A stretch of DNA of 64,000 nucleotides from Planctomycetota bacterium (GCA_019636215.1 JAHBXZ010000009.1:1-64000), one strand, 5' to 3'. Shown: positions 8,602 to 18,183, counted from the first letter of the stretch. A program made the numbers and translations. Notes: generated by a model from the letters alone, not told the origin.

Positions 8602-9474
8602 TCATCCCCATACGGGCCCCCTTGGCAACGTAAGCGTTGCGAAGGCCTGCCCCAGCCGCCGTTGCGCCAGCGACCGGGCCAGCGTTCTTGCGCGATCTTG
8701 ATCTTCCATTAAGAACGCGATGGAAGACCCCGACCCACTTACAAATCGCACAATTACGCCAACTTCATGTGCAGTTTGGACCCATACCTCTGCCAGGCGC
8801 CTGGAAACTCGCAAGGCAGACTCTTGCAACCGGTTTGTGACCACAGACGCTAGCTTATCAGCGGTCAATCTGCCGTTAAAAACATGAAATAAGTAACTTT
8901 CTGGCTTGCCGTAGGTCAAGTGTCGGGCGAGGTCGGCGTACACGTCTTTGGTCGGGCAGACGTCGTCGGGGTACAGAATCACCACGTTCAGGCCCGGCTG
9001 GTCGGCAAGCTGCTGCACCTGTTCGCCGCGCCCGGTGCACAGTGCCGTGCCGCCCTCAATGAAGAATGCGCAGTCGCTGCCGATCTCGGCGGCCAGTTGC
9101 CGCAGCCTGTCCGGGCCCAGGTTCAGCCCCCACAGCCGATCCAGGGCAACCAGCGCCGCCCCGGCGTCGCTGCTGCCGCCGCCCAGGCCCGCGCCGTGCG
9201 GCACGCGCTTGGTCAGTTCGATGTGCGCGCCGCGTGCCGGCGCGTGGGCCGATTGCAGCAGCCGCGCCGCACGATGCACCAGGTTGGTTTCCGGCGGGCC
9301 GAGGTCGATGTTGCAGGCCAGCGAGATTTCGGGCCGGGGCAGGTCGCGCAGCACCAGCGTGTCGCGCAGGTCAATCGACTGCATGACAGTCGCGATCTCA
9401 TGGAACCCGTCGGGGCGTCTGCCCGGGATCTCGAGGTACCAGTTGACCTTGCAAGGCGCGTGGATGGTCAGCAT
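8602..9474 (-). CDS. ispE: 4-diphosphocytidyl-2-C-methyl-D-erythritol kinase
   Basis: This GHMP kinase of the non-mevalonate (MEP) isoprenoid pathway phosphorylates CDP-methylerythritol using ATP. The ATP-binding motif PHGAGLGGGSSDAG is at 92-105. The N-terminal APCKVNWYLEIPGRRPDGFHEI pattern is diagnostic for IspE, and the C-terminal VSGSGSSIAFL is GHMP motif 3. Length (290) is typical. Start ATG 9474. spoVG follows after 4 nt, and a hairpin terminator separates it from the upstream hcp-like gene, so ispE-spoVG probably has its own promoter. Confidence 0.95.
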   Translation of the reverse strand: MLTIHAPCKVNWYLEIPGRRPDGFHEIATVMQSIDLRDTLVLRDLPRPEISLACNIDLGPPETNLVHRAARLLQSAHAPARGAHIELTKRVPHGAGLGGGSSDAGAALVALDRLWGLNLGPDRLRQLAAEIGSDCAFFIEGGTALCTGRGEQVQQLADQPGLNVVILYPDDVCPTKDVYADLARHLTYGKPESYLFHVFNGRLTADKLASVVTNRLQESALRVSRRLAEVWVQTAHEVGVIVRFVSGSGSSIAFLMEDQDRARTLARSLAQRRLGQAFATLTLPRGPVWG

Positions 9475-9493
9475 GGCGCGCTTATAGCACAGG

Positions 9494-9520
9494 CGGGGCC
9501 GACAGGTTGTGCCGGCCCCG
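9494..9520 (-). terminator. Hairpin terminator after hcp-like gene
   Basis: CGGGGCCG pairs with CGGCCCCG across an 11-nt loop. It lies just downstream of the hcp-like stop codon in the leftward direction and 20 bp before the ispE start. No clear T-run follows. Confidence 0.6.
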
Positions 9521-9526
9521 TCGCGG

Positions 9527-9994
9527 TTACTGTGTGGGCGGCACGACGTCTACGTGGCCTTTGTGCCCGCCCTGGGTGACACGCATTTTCATCTTCTCAA
9601 AGCGAAGCATCAGGCTTTCCATCATGGCCTGGTCGCCGCCATAGGCGCTGCCGCCCGGGTGAACGGACGAAACACGGGCGTCAATCAGTTCGTATTCAAT
9701 GCGCTGGATTTCGGTGCCATCCTTGATGGCCACAAGTTCCAGCTTGACCAGCGGCAGCGGGTCGGCCGTGGCGCACAGCTTCAACAGCACTGGCGTGGCG
9801 GCGTCCACATTGCGCGAAAGTGCCATGTCCTGCACGTGGGTACGCGCGGCCTGGCCACCATAGCCGGGGTCATAGTGCAGGCCGTGGCTTACCGACCATA
9901 TGTCCCATTCGGTGGGCACGTTGTCGCCGGGCAGGGCGTGGTTGCCCAGGCTGGGGATGCTCATGCGCCACTTGCGGGAAATTTCGTCTGCCAT
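9527..9994 (-). CDS. Hcp-like tube protein (type VI secretion / contractile-system family)
   Basis: The 155-residue protein follows the Hcp (DUF796) pattern. It has a WDIWSVSHGL strand region, then THVQDMALSRNVDAATPVLLKLCATADPLPLVKLEL, then EYELIDARVSSVHPGGS and SLMLRFEKMKMRV. Hcp proteins form hexameric rings stacked into the inner tube of type VI secretion systems; some orphan Hcp-like proteins occur outside such clusters. No sheath, baseplate, VgrG or ClpV gene is in the window. The gene sits between smpB and ispE, starts 18 nt after the smpB stop codon, and has GGAG 7 nt before its ATG. Its role here is unknown; the fold assignment is the supported part. Confidence 0.75.
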   Translation of the reverse strand: MADEISRKWRMSIPSLGNHALPGDNVPTEWDIWSVSHGLHYDPGYGGQAARTHVQDMALSRNVDAATPVLLKLCATADPLPLVKLELVAIKDGTEIQRIEYELIDARVSSVHPGGSAYGGDQAMMESLMLRFEKMKMRVTQGGHKGHVDVVPPTQ

Positions 9995-10012
9995 GGATGT
10001 TCTCCGGTGTCG

Positions 10013-10501
10013 CTACCGCTTCACGCGTCGAGCGATCTCGCGTTTGGCGTCCTTTTCCTTGATGGCTGCGCGTTTGTCGTGCAGCTTCTTGCCTTTGCAC
10101 AGGCCCAGTTCCACCTTGGCCCACCCCCGCCGGAAGTAGACGCTCAGTGGAATCAGCGTCAGCCCTTCCTGCTGCAACGCCTCGCGCATGCGGGTGATTT
10201 CCAGCTTGTGCAGCAACAGCGCGCGTTTGCGTTTCGGTTCATGTGCTTCAATCTGGTTGCCCCGGTTCCATTCCGGGATCTGCAGGTTGTACAGCCAGGC
10301 CGCTGTCAGCTTTTTGTCCACCACCGCATAGGCGTCGCTGATCACGCACTGGCCCGCGCGCAGCGCCTTGACTTCCATGCCCGAAAGCTTCAGCCCGGCC
10401 TCGTACTTGTCCAGCACGTGGTATTCAAAGAAGGCCTTGCGGTTGGTGGCGACCACCTTGCGGGCCTCGGCGGCATCTTTGTCGTCGGTCTTTTTACTCA
10501 T
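10013..10501 (-). CDS. smpB: SsrA-binding protein
   Basis: SmpB partners tmRNA in rescuing stalled ribosomes. The protein carries the family's ATNRKAFFEYHVLDKYEAGLKLSGMEVKALRAG block (18-50), the NRGNQIEAHEPKRKRALLLHKLEI block, and a basic C-terminal tail (GKKLHDKRAAIKEKDAKREIARR) that enters the ribosomal A site. At 162 residues it is normal length. The hcp-like gene follows after 18 nt. No ssrA RNA gene was recognised in the window. Confidence 0.96.
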   Translation of the reverse strand: MSKKTDDKDAAEARKVVATNRKAFFEYHVLDKYEAGLKLSGMEVKALRAGQCVISDAYAVVDKKLTAAWLYNLQIPEWNRGNQIEAHEPKRKRALLLHKLEITRMREALQQEGLTLIPLSVYFRRGWAKVELGLCKGKKLHDKRAAIKEKDAKREIARRVKR

Positions 10502-10529
10502 GGCAGTCGAGAACGTTCCCGGGTTGCTT

Positions 10530-10569
10530 CACTGCTGGAAACCACGAATCCACACCAATCCGCACGAAT
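10530..10569 (+). repeat. Left inverted repeat flanking GxxExxY pseudogene
   Basis: On the minus strand these 40 bp read as three ~10-bp units (CATTCGTGCG, GATTGGTGTG, GATTCGTGGT) followed by TTCCAGCAGTG. They match the right-hand copy at 10975-11013 in inverted orientation at most positions. Confidence 0.85.
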
Positions 10570-10575
10570 GGTCAA

Positions 10576-10953
10576 CTACACGACAAGCCTTTCCCACTTG
10601 AGTTCGTCCTTGTTCCCGAAGGCGAGTATGACACCGACCCGGTTGCCCGTCGCACGCAGGTAGTTGATCAGCTGCGCGCGGTCAACGTTGGATATCTCAG
10701 CCGTAGCCTTGATCTCGACGATCACCTCACCAAAGCACAAGAAGTCCGCGATGTACCGCTTTCTCAGTTCACGTCACTTGTACAGAATGCGGACCGAGGC
10801 TTGGGCAATCGCGGGCACTTCTTGGTCAGCAAACTCGATTTCCAGGGCTTCCTGGTACACGGCTTCCAGGAATCCTGACTTGAGTGTGTTGTAGACCTGC
10901 ATCGCGCAGCCGACGACCCGATACACCTCCTGCTTGAGCAGCAACTCCGCCAT
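10576..10953 (-). pseudogene. GxxExxY-family protein interrupted by one in-frame TGA
   Basis: From ATG 10953 (AGGAG upstream) the frame reads MAELLLKQEVYRVVGCAMQV ... SGFLEAVYQEALEIEF, the N-terminal half of GxxExxY proteins (GFLEAVY motif). It stops at TGA (10774-10776) after RILYK. The same frame continues without another stop: RELRKRYIADFLCFGEVIVE ... AQLINYLRATGNRVGVILAFGN ... LKWERLVV, ending at TAG 10576. The family usually has glycine at the TGA site (YKGxxL), so GGA to TGA is the simplest explanation. Only one base has changed and the downstream half is intact, so the loss looks recent. The family's function is not well established. Inverted repeats flank the gene. Confidence 0.85.
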
Positions 10954-10974
10954 GATGAACTCCTGTTCCACGAG

Positions 10975-11013
10975 ATTCGTGCAGATTAGTGCCGATTCGT
11001 GGCTTCCGCAGTG
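10975..11013 (+). repeat. Right inverted repeat flanking GxxExxY pseudogene
   Basis: The plus strand reads ATTCGTGCAG, ATTAGTGCCG, ATTCGTGGCT, then TCCGCAGTG. It is the inverted partner of 10530-10569, with a few mismatches and one missing base. Confidence 0.85.
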
Positions 11014-11071
11014 GTCGTTGCCGTTCAACACCCGGAGGCCTCGAGGTTCAACCAGGTTCGGGGAATTCCGG

Positions 11072-11974
11072 TCAGGCGATGGCGCGGGCGATGGCCTGGG
11101 TGACAGTCATGGGACGAATGTCGAAAGCGGTGTTCGCGGACGGGTCGCGAACCACCATCGAGTTGCGCAGCCCTTCAATCAGGATACGGCCGACTTCGGC
11201 CCTTGCCGGCGTGACCAGCGAAAGCCACAGGCTGGAAAGGTACGGCGTCAGCACCGGCACCGGAATCAGCACCCGGCGCTTGCCCACCTGGCGCGCGTAC
11301 TCGCGGATCAGGCCGCCGTAACTGGTGACGTCCGGGCAGCCGATCTCGAACACCCGGCCGGGCCCGGCTGGCAGGTCCAGCGCGGCCAGCAGGTAGGCCA
11401 GCACGTCGTCAATCGCAATCGGCTGCACCGGTGTACCCAGCCAGCGCGGGAAGATCATCAGCGGCAGGCGGTTGGTCAAAGTGCGGATCAGCTCAAACGA
11501 AAAGCTGCCCGCGCCGATCACAATGCTGGCGCGAAACTCGATCACCGGCACGCCGGTTTCACCAAGCAGGCGCCCGACCTCGTGCCGCGAGCGCAGGTGC
11601 TTCGAAAGCCGCGGGTCAGATTCGTCGCCCAGCCCGCCCAGGTAGAGGATGCGCTTTACTCCGGCCTCGCGGGCGGCTTTGGCAAAGTTGCGGGCGGCAT
11701 CGCGGTCAGCGCTCTCAAAGTCGCGCGAGTTCGCCATCAGGTGAATCAGGTAGTACGCCGTGCCCACGCCCGCCATGGCCGCAGCCAGCGATGTGGGGTC
11801 CAGCACATCCCCTTTGACCGCCTGGGCACCGGCGATGCGGAGCCTTGCCGGGTCACGCACCAGGCAGCGCACGCCAAGGCCACGCGCAAGCAGACGGGGC
11901 AGCAACCGCCCACCGACATATCCGGTTGCGCCGGTCAGCAGCACAGTGCCTGTTGTGCCCTGTGGCTCAGTCAT
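11072..11974 (-). CDS. NAD(P)-binding SDR/NmrA-like protein
   Basis: The protein has an N-terminal Rossmann nucleotide-binding motif VLLTGATGYVGG (11-22) and the atypical-SDR pattern LVRDPARL, VKGDVLDPTSLAAAM and YYLIHLMA. LRSRHEVGRLL and IEFRASIVIGAGS follow, as in nucleoside-diphosphate-sugar epimerase-like and NmrA-like proteins. The classical YxxxK catalytic pair is not evident, so it may act as a redox sensor or a non-classical reductase. At 300 residues it lacks the longer C-terminal domain of some relatives. It begins 9 nt after the comM stop codon, so the two genes are probably cotranscribed. Substrate unknown. Confidence 0.8.
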   Translation of the reverse strand: MTEPQGTTGTVLLTGATGYVGGRLLPRLLARGLGVRCLVRDPARLRIAGAQAVKGDVLDPTSLAAAMAGVGTAYYLIHLMANSRDFESADRDAARNFAKAAREAGVKRILYLGGLGDESDPRLSKHLRSRHEVGRLLGETGVPVIEFRASIVIGAGSFSFELIRTLTNRLPLMIFPRWLGTPVQPIAIDDVLAYLLAALDLPAGPGRVFEIGCPDVTSYGGLIREYARQVGKRRVLIPVPVLTPYLSSLWLSLVTPARAEVGRILIEGLRNSMVVRDPSANTAFDIRPMTVTQAIARAIA

Positions 11975-11983
11975 GGCCGCATA

Positions 11984-13531
11984 CTACCCCGCCGCGCGGT
12001 CGAGTGTGCGGTAACCGATGGCCTCGGTGATGTGCTCGGGGCCGATGTCGGCTGCGCCCTCCAGGTCGGCAATCGTGCGGGCAATCTTGCGGATGCGCGT
12101 GTAGGCCCGGGCGCTCAGCTGCAGGGCTTCCATGGCCTGGTCCAGCAGCCCCTTGACGGCCTGCGGCAGCGGCGCGAACCGGTTGACGTCCTGGTCGGTC
12201 ATGGCCGCATTGCAGTGCATGGCGCCGGCCTGGCCGCGGAATCGCAGAGTCTGGCAGTCCCGCGCGGCCTGCACCTGGGCCAGCATCTGGGCGCTGCTCA
12301 TGCCCGTGCGCGTGCCCGAAAGTTCCTTCAGGTCCACCGCCGGCACTTCCAGGTGGATGTCTATGCGGTCCAGCAGCGGGCCCGAAATGCGACTGCGATA
12401 GTTGGCAACCATGCGCGGCGTGCACGAACACTTTTTGGTCGGGTGGCCAAGATAGCCGCAGGGGCAGGGGTTCATGGCCGCCACCAGCATCAGCCGCGCC
12501 GGAAACGTCAGGCTGCCCACCGCGCGCGAAATCGTAACCGTGCCGTCTTCCAGCGGCTGGCGCATGACCTCCAGCGTCTTGCGGTTGAACTCAGGGAACT
12601 CGTCAAGAAACAGCACGCCGTTGTGGGCCATGCTGATTTCGCCCGGGCGCGGGTTGCTGCCGCCGCCGATCATGCCCGCGTCGCTGATGGTGTGGTGCGG
12701 GCTGCGAAATGGCCGCCGCGTGACCAGCGGGTTCTCGCGCGTGACTTCGCCGGCCACGCTGTAAATCTTGGTGGTTTCCAGGGCCTCGGGCAGGGTCATG
12801 CGCGGCAGCACCGTGGGCAGACGCTTGGAAAGCATGCTTTTGCCGACGCCCGGGTTGCCGATCATCAGCACGTTGTGGCCGCCTGCCGCGGCGATCATCA
12901 GTGCGCGCTTGGCGGCTTCCTGGCCGCGCACGTCGGCGTAGTCGGCGCCGTAGCTTTCGGCCTGCTGGAAGTAGCTTTCCACGTCAATGCGGCAGGGCTC
13001 TATCGGCAGGTTGCCGTTGATGAAGCCCACGACCTCGCGCAGGTGGCCGACCGGGATCACGTCAATGCCGTCCACCACCGCGGCCTCGGGCGCGTTGTCC
13101 ACGGGCACGATCACGGCCGTGACGTGGCGCTTTTTCAATTCAAGCACAATCGGCAGCACACCCGCCACGCGCCGCACCCGGCCATCCAGCGCAAGTTCCC
13201 CGATCACGGCAAAGCGCGCAATGGCGTTGGCATCCAGCTGGTGGTTGATGGTCAGCAGGCCCACGGCAATCGGCAGGTCGTAGCTGGGGCCCTCTTTCTT
13301 GAGGTCCGCAGGCGCCAGGTTGACCGTGATGCGCTGCACCGGAAAGTCATAGCCCGCGTTCTCAATCGCTGCGCGCACACGCTCGCGCGATTCGTTGATC
13401 GACTTGTCGGGCAGGCCGACCACCAGGAATTCGGGGCTGCTGTTGCCCAGCACCGGGGCGCCGTCGACCTCGACCTCTACGGGCGTGGCGGCAATCCCGG
13501 CAATACCCGCGCATTGAACCTTGCAGATCAT
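11984..13531 (-). CDS. comM: YifB/ComM-family Mg-chelatase-like AAA+ ATPase
   Basis: This 515-residue protein has the ComM layout: an N-terminal Lon-protease-like fold (PVEVEVD, FLVVGLPDKSINESRERVRAA), then a Mg-chelatase AAA+ core with Walker A GNPGVGKS (225-232) and Walker B LFLDEFPEF. RSPHHTISDAGMIGGG and NPCPCGYLGHPTKKCSCTP (cysteine-rich, typical) follow. ComM is a branch-migration helicase acting in natural transformation in some bacteria. I chose ATG 13531 because it begins the canonical sequence (MICKVQCAG); the frame is open further upstream but that part has no family match. The guanine-deaminase-like gene is divergent, with ~97 bp between. Confidence 0.92.
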   Translation of the reverse strand: MICKVQCAGIAGIAATPVEVEVDGAPVLGNSSPEFLVVGLPDKSINESRERVRAAIENAGYDFPVQRITVNLAPADLKKEGPSYDLPIAVGLLTINHQLDANAIARFAVIGELALDGRVRRVAGVLPIVLELKKRHVTAVIVPVDNAPEAAVVDGIDVIPVGHLREVVGFINGNLPIEPCRIDVESYFQQAESYGADYADVRGQEAAKRALMIAAAGGHNVLMIGNPGVGKSMLSKRLPTVLPRMTLPEALETTKIYSVAGEVTRENPLVTRRPFRSPHHTISDAGMIGGGSNPRPGEISMAHNGVLFLDEFPEFNRKTLEVMRQPLEDGTVTISRAVGSLTFPARLMLVAAMNPCPCGYLGHPTKKCSCTPRMVANYRSRISGPLLDRIDIHLEVPAVDLKELSGTRTGMSSAQMLAQVQAARDCQTLRFRGQAGAMHCNAAMTDQDVNRFAPLPQAVKGLLDQAMEALQLSARAYTRIRKIARTIADLEGAADIGPEHITEAIGYRTLDRAAG

Positions 13532-13628
13532 GCCGCAGTTATAGCAGCCCCGGCGCACAACAGAAACGCGGGCACCGCCCCCGGGTTTGCCTGCTTGCGC
13601 CGCTGGCCGGGCATGGGAAACTCGATGC

Positions 13629-14897
13629 ATGCAGTCGGAGCCCATCAAACGTCGTGTCCTGCAGGGCCAGTGCGTCTGGCCGATCAGCCCGACCCAGGCC
13701 CGCGTCGAAGGCAACGCGGTGGTCTTTACCAGCTACGACGACCCGTTCCATCGGCCCGAGTCCGGTTTCCTGGGCCTGCCGCACGTCGAGTACGACCCGA
13801 TTGCGGTCGACGGCATTTTGACCCCGGCATTCTGTGACTGGCACTTTCACTGGGTACAGCACCGGGTGATGGGGGTGCGCGGCAAGCCGCTGCTGGGCTG
13901 GCTGGCCGAAGATGCCTGGCCCGAGGAACAGCGCTTTGCCGACCCCAACTTTGCACAGGTGGCCGCGCAGGGTTTTGCCCGCAAGCAGGTGGCCGCGGGC
14001 ACCCTGGCCGGGGCCTGCTGGGGCAGCCCCCACGCCCAGAGCCTGCGCTCTGCACGCGAAGCGGGCATACGCTTTTCGCTGATCGGCCCGGCGATCATGA
14101 CCACAGGCGAACCCGAGTACCTGCGTCGCAGCCTGGAGGAATCACTGGCCGAACTGGCGGCGCTGCAGGTCGAGTTTGAGGAAAAACTGGTGGTCAGCCC
14201 GCGCTTTGCGCTGAGCGTCGATGCCCGCGCGATGAAAGAGCTGCGCGACTTCGCGTGGGACTACACGCTGTGGGTCCAGACCCACCTGGCTGAAAACGAA
14301 GAAGAGGTCGCCGCCGTGGCCCGTGCGTTTCCGCAGGCCAAGAGTTATGTCGATGTCTATGACAGCGCCGGCCTGATGACCCCGCGTACCCTGCTGGCGC
14401 ACTGCATTCACCTGTCGGACTTCGACTGGCGCACGATCAAGCAGCGCGGCAGCATCGTGGTGCACTGCCCGACCAGCAACGAGGCACTGAACAGCGGCCG
14501 CATGAAACTGGAGAAGGTCCGCGCGCTGGACATACCGTGGGTCATGGGCACGGACATCGGCGCAGGGCCCAGCCTGTGCATGCTGGACGTGATTGAGTCC
14601 GTCACCCGCATCCATGACTGGAGCGCCCCGGTAAGCACGCTGGAGGCCTTCTTTCGCAGCACCGTCAGCCTGGAAATGCTGGAAAGCTACGCCAGCCGCA
14701 AGAGCCGCGTCACGCGCATGCTGGGCACAGCACGCGCCGGGTTCATCGAGTTTGCGCGGCCCAAGGCAATCGACCGCGCCGACCGCGACCCCGAACGCAT
14801 TCTCAGCGCGATTGTCGAAGACTGGCGCAGCCGGCGCGAGGCCGTGATCCGCCGCGTCTGGGACCAGAACTTCAACCTGGTCTACGAGGCCGGGTAA
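13629..14897 (+). CDS. Guanine deaminase-like amidohydrolase
   Basis: The 422-residue protein is a metal-dependent amidohydrolase. Metal ligands are HFH (72-74), the later His in QTHLAEN, His in LLAHCIHLSD, and Asp in MGTDIGAGPSLCMLD. The run HCPTSNEALNSGRM closely follows guanine and related purine deaminases (TRZ/ATZ group). The expected reaction is deamination of an aromatic purine-like base, possibly guanine to xanthine, but the substrate is an inference. The first HxH is usually PGxxDxHxH; here it is TPAFCDWHFHW. ATG 13629 was preferred to an upstream start at 13587 because that extension lacks similarity and overlaps the comM promoter region. It converges on pstB with a 4-bp gap. Confidence 0.75.
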   Translation: MQSEPIKRRVLQGQCVWPISPTQARVEGNAVVFTSYDDPFHRPESGFLGLPHVEYDPIAVDGILTPAFCDWHFHWVQHRVMGVRGKPLLGWLAEDAWPEEQRFADPNFAQVAAQGFARKQVAAGTLAGACWGSPHAQSLRSAREAGIRFSLIGPAIMTTGEPEYLRRSLEESLAELAALQVEFEEKLVVSPRFALSVDARAMKELRDFAWDYTLWVQTHLAENEEEVAAVARAFPQAKSYVDVYDSAGLMTPRTLLAHCIHLSDFDWRTIKQRGSIVVHCPTSNEALNSGRMKLEKVRALDIPWVMGTDIGAGPSLCMLDVIESVTRIHDWSAPVSTLEAFFRSTVSLEMLESYASRKSRVTRMLGTARAGFIEFARPKAIDRADRDPERILSAIVEDWRSRREAVIRRVWDQNFNLVYEAG

Positions 14898-14901
14898 GGC
14901 A

Positions 14902-15771
14902 TTACCCGAAGCGGCCCGTCAGGTAGTCTTCGGTCTGGCGTTTGCGGGGCTTGAGGAACATTTCGCTGGTCGCGCCGAACTCTACCAGTTCGCCCAGGTA
15001 CATGAATGCCGTGAAGTCCGCCACGCGGGCGGCCTGCTGCATGTTGTGGGTCACGATGATGACCGTGTAGTTTTCACGCAGGGTCAGGATCAGTTCCTCA
15101 ATTTTGGCCGTGGCCACCGGGTCCAGCGCCGAGCAGGGCTCGTCCATCAGCAGCACTTCGGGTTCGTTGGCAATCGCGCGGGCAATGCACAGGCGCTGCT
15201 GCTGGCCGCCGCTGAGTGCCGTGGCGTTATCGTGCAGGCGCTGGCTGACTTCTTCCCACAGGGCGGTGCGCTTGAGGCAGCGTTCGACGGTTTCCTCGAG
15301 TTTCTTCTTGTTGCGTTCGCCCGCGATGCGGTTGGCGTAGATGACGTTTTCGAAGATCGTCTTGGGAAACGGGTTGGACTTCTGGAACACCATGCCGCAG
15401 CGGCGGCGAAGCTCAATCACGTCCTGGTTCGGGTCAAAGATGTCGTCATCGCCAAGCAGCACGCGGCCTTCGGTGCGCACGTTGTCGATCAGGTCGTTCA
15501 TGCGGTTGATGTTGCGCAGCAGCGTGGACTTGCCGCAGCCGCTGGGCCCGATCAGCGCCGTGACGCGGTTGCGCGGGAACGTCAGGTTGATGTTCTTCAG
15601 TGCCTGGGTCTTGCCGTACCACAGGTTGAAATTTTCCACACGCACGGCATGGGCCAGCGTGGCCGGGTCTTCGGCATTGCTGACCATGCTGTCGGTGCGG
15701 ATCAGCGGCGCGCTGCGTTCCGCGGGGGCTGCATTCATCTGGGGTTCAGCGTTCATGGCGTAGCTCACCAT
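14902..15771 (-). CDS. pstB: Phosphate ABC transporter ATP-binding protein
   Basis: PstB powers high-affinity phosphate uptake on the cytoplasmic face. Walker [10 protein letters not shown] (75-83), signature [14 protein letters not shown], Walker B VLLMDEP and the PstB-specific NRMNDLI and [16 protein letters not shown] are all present. The family core begins near residue 42 after an unusual ~40-residue leader. A TTG start at 15795 overlapping the pstA stop is possible. ATG 15771, with AAGAGG 6 nt upstream, is more convincing and gives 289 residues. It is the last gene of pstS-pstC-pstA-pstB; no phoU follows. Confidence 0.95.
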   Translation of the reverse strand: MVSYAMNAEPQMNAAPAERSAPLIRTDSMVSNAEDPATLAHAVRVENFNLWYGKTQALKNINLTFPRNRVTALIGPSGCGKSTLLRNINRMNDLIDNVRTEGRVLLGDDDIFDPNQDVIELRRRCGMVFQKSNPFPKTIFENVIYANRIAGERNKKKLEETVERCLKRTALWEEVSQRLHDNATALSGGQQQRLCIARAIANEPEVLLMDEPCSALDPVATAKIEELILTLRENYTVIIVTHNMQQAARVADFTAFMYLGELVEFGATSEMFLKPRKRQTEDYLTGRFG

Positions 15772-15791
15772 AGGATACCTCTTGTCGATGC

Positions 15792-18158
15792 TCAAACATG
15801 GCTGGACTTCAGGCGGCTGCGAATCCTGTTGCGGATGCGTATGGCAAAGACGTTCAGCAGGGCCACCAGCGCCAGCAGCGCCAGGGTGGTGGTGAAGACA
15901 AGCGGCTTGGTGTTGTCCACGTCAGGGCTCTGGAAACCCACGTCAAAGATGTGAAACCCAAGGTGCATGAACTTGCGCTGCAGGTGGATGAACGGGCTGC
16001 TGCCGTCAATCGGCAGGTCCGGCGCCAGCTTCACCGCACCCACCAGCATCAACGGCGCAACTTCGCCCGCGCCGCGCGCCATGGCCAGGATCAGGCCCGT
16101 CAGGATGCCCGGCATGGCCTGGGGCAGAATCACGCGGCGGATGGTCTGCCAGCGCGATGCGCCGGCGCCCAGGCTGGCCTCGCGCTGGCTGGAGGGCACG
16201 GCAATCAGGGCTTCTTCGGTGGCAACGACAACCACCGGCACCGTCAGCAGGGCAAGGGTCAATGACGCCCACATCAGGCCGCCGCCGCCGAATGTCGGGG
16301 TGGGCAGCAGTTCCGGGTAAAACAGGCTGTCTACGGTGCCGCCCATCACCACGCAGAAGAAGCCCAGCCCGAAAATGCCGAACACAATGCTGGGCACGCC
16401 GGCCAGGTTATTGACGGCGATTCGAACCAGGCTGACCAGCGGGCCCTGCTTGGCGTATTCGCGCAGGTACAGCGCCGCGATCACGCCAAACGGCACCACG
16501 GCGATGCTCATCAGCATGGTCATGATCAGCGTACCGATAATGACCGGGAAGATGCCGCCTTCGGTGTTGGCTTCGCGCGGGTCGTCCAGCAGGTACTCAT
16601 GCACCCGGCCCAGATAAATTCCCAGCTTGCCGAACAGCCCGGCTTCGTTGGGCTTGTAGGCGCGCACCACCTGGGCGAGGGGCAGGCTGGTGGTGCGCCC
16701 GTCCAGCGTCCGGAAGGTGTAGGTTACCGCGGCCTCGCGGGCCTGCATTTTGATCACCGCAAGGCGAAGCAGCGCGTACGCACCGGCCTGGAGATCGGCC
16801 CGCAGTTCCTGCTTGCGGGCCACTTCTTTCAGCATGCCGGCCTCTGATTCAGAGGGCTTGAGTGCCGTAACCTCGGTCTGCCAGGCGGCAAAGATGTCGG
16901 CCAGGCCCTTGCGCCACTCCGCGCATGCGGCCTCGTGGGCCTGCGTGGAGGTAGTTGGATCGGGCTTGGGTTCACTGCGCGACCACGACGAATAGGCTTC
17001 GTCCAGTTTGTTCAGGGCCGTAACGGCCGTGCCTGACTCGCGGTGATCATAGCGCGCGCGGATCAACGCACGTTTGTAGCCCTCCATCTCGGCGTTGACG
17101 CCGCCGATGTCGTGCTTTTCGATGTCCACGCGCTTGAGATAGGCCTTGCGCATTTCATCGTGAACGTCCTGGTACGCCTGCCACAGTTTTTCGGTGCCGT
17201 CGCGGTCATAGGACGCGATCAGGCGTTCGGCCTCCGGCTTGTCGTTGTCCTGCACACTGACAATGAACCCGCACAGGAAGCCCTTCTCAAGGCGTTCGAT
17301 CTCCACGGCGCCGGGCACGGGCTCGCGGCGCAGCATGTAGGCCGCGTGGCTGGAAGGGTTGCCGCGACGGTAGGCATCAACATCCGGCACATCCGCCTTC
17401 AGCCAGCGAAAGTAGGTCTGGTCGCCGCCCAGTTGTTCCACCTTGTTGCCCATGCGCAGCAGGGTTTCGGTGGGCGTCACGTCCAGTTCAAAGGCCTTCC
17501 ACGGGGTTCCATCGGCCTTGCGCGGCAGGTCGCGCAGGTCCATGTCTTTCTTCTGGCGCTGCGACCCCATGACGATGCGCACGTCGCGCAGCGTGTCGTC
17601 GCCCAGCAGTTGTTCAATCGGCACCCACTTGCCGTCAGGGCCGGGCACGGCATAGGGCGAGGGAAAGTCCCTGGCGCGCGAAATGAAGTCGCGCGGCGAA
17701 ACCCGCTGGCCGGACCGGTCCTTGAACTCGACATCCTTGGAATCGGCCAGGTGCCAGTCGGCGCCGGCAAACAGCCCGGGGTTGCGGCGGTACTCATCAA
17801 TGCCCGCCGGGCGCGGGGCTGGCGCGTCAGGCGGAACGGCAGCACCATCGGCGAACACCAGGCCCTGTTTGGTCTTGAAAATCAGGCGGTCGCGGGCGTC
17901 CATAAAGGCCGGGCCGCGTGTGCTGTGGTGCACAAACAGGCGGGCCTCGCCGGTAGCAACAAGTTCCACGGGTCGGGGCCAGAAGGTGATGGCCCCTTCA
18001 TAGACAACCAGCAGGATCAGCGCCGCGATCATGAAGATGCCCATGATGATGGCGCCGCCGGAAAGCCACACGAAGGACTCGCCGCTGGCCTGGCGGCGGG
18101 AACGGGGGGCGGTGGCGGTTTTGTCAGTCTCGGTCAAGCGTTTTCCCTGTGCCCCCAT
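15792..18158 (-). CDS. pstA: Phosphate ABC transporter permease PstA with large periplasmic insertion
   Basis: At 788 residues this is more than twice a normal PstA (~280-300). The order is a cytoplasmic tail, one membrane segment (~33-55, [20 protein letters not shown]), about 430 periplasmic residues rich in charged helices, then the standard six-helix permease domain from ~500. The permease domain has the EAA-like loop [47 protein letters not shown] and the [19 protein letters not shown] motif. It forms the membrane channel with PstC. The insertion has no recognised domain. pstB starts ~20 nt downstream. The start is ATG 18158, 25 nt after pstC. Confidence 0.88.
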   Translation of the reverse strand: MGAQGKRLTETDKTATAPRSRRQASGESFVWLSGGAIIMGIFMIAALILLVVYEGAITFWPRPVELVATGEARLFVHHSTRGPAFMDARDRLIFKTKQGLVFADGAAVPPDAPAPRPAGIDEYRRNPGLFAGADWHLADSKDVEFKDRSGQRVSPRDFISRARDFPSPYAVPGPDGKWVPIEQLLGDDTLRDVRIVMGSQRQKKDMDLRDLPRKADGTPWKAFELDVTPTETLLRMGNKVEQLGGDQTYFRWLKADVPDVDAYRRGNPSSHAAYMLRREPVPGAVEIERLEKGFLCGFIVSVQDNDKPEAERLIASYDRDGTEKLWQAYQDVHDEMRKAYLKRVDIEKHDIGGVNAEMEGYKRALIRARYDHRESGTAVTALNKLDEAYSSWSRSEPKPDPTTSTQAHEAACAEWRKGLADIFAAWQTEVTALKPSESEAGMLKEVARKQELRADLQAGAYALLRLAVIKMQAREAAVTYTFRTLDGRTTSLPLAQVVRAYKPNEAGLFGKLGIYLGRVHEYLLDDPREANTEGGIFPVIIGTLIMTMLMSIAVVPFGVIAALYLREYAKQGPLVSLVRIAVNNLAGVPSIVFGIFGLGFFCVVMGGTVDSLFYPELLPTPTFGGGGLMWASLTLALLTVPVVVVATEEALIAVPSSQREASLGAGASRWQTIRRVILPQAMPGILTGLILAMARGAGEVAPLMLVGAVKLAPDLPIDGSSPFIHLQRKFMHLGFHIFDVGFQSPDVDNTKPLVFTTTLALLALVALLNVFAIRIRNRIRSRLKSSHV

Positions 18159-18183
18159 CGGCGACTGGCGCCGGGGGCATCGG

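Noticed and set aside
10774..10776. In-frame TGA of the GxxExxY gene as a selenocysteine codon
   Set aside because: The family has glycine at this place, not cysteine, so a nonsense mutation is simpler.
10934..13837. 967-codon plus-strand frame opposite the SDR and comM genes
   Set aside because: No recognisable domains, and comM and SDR motifs are clear on the other strand.
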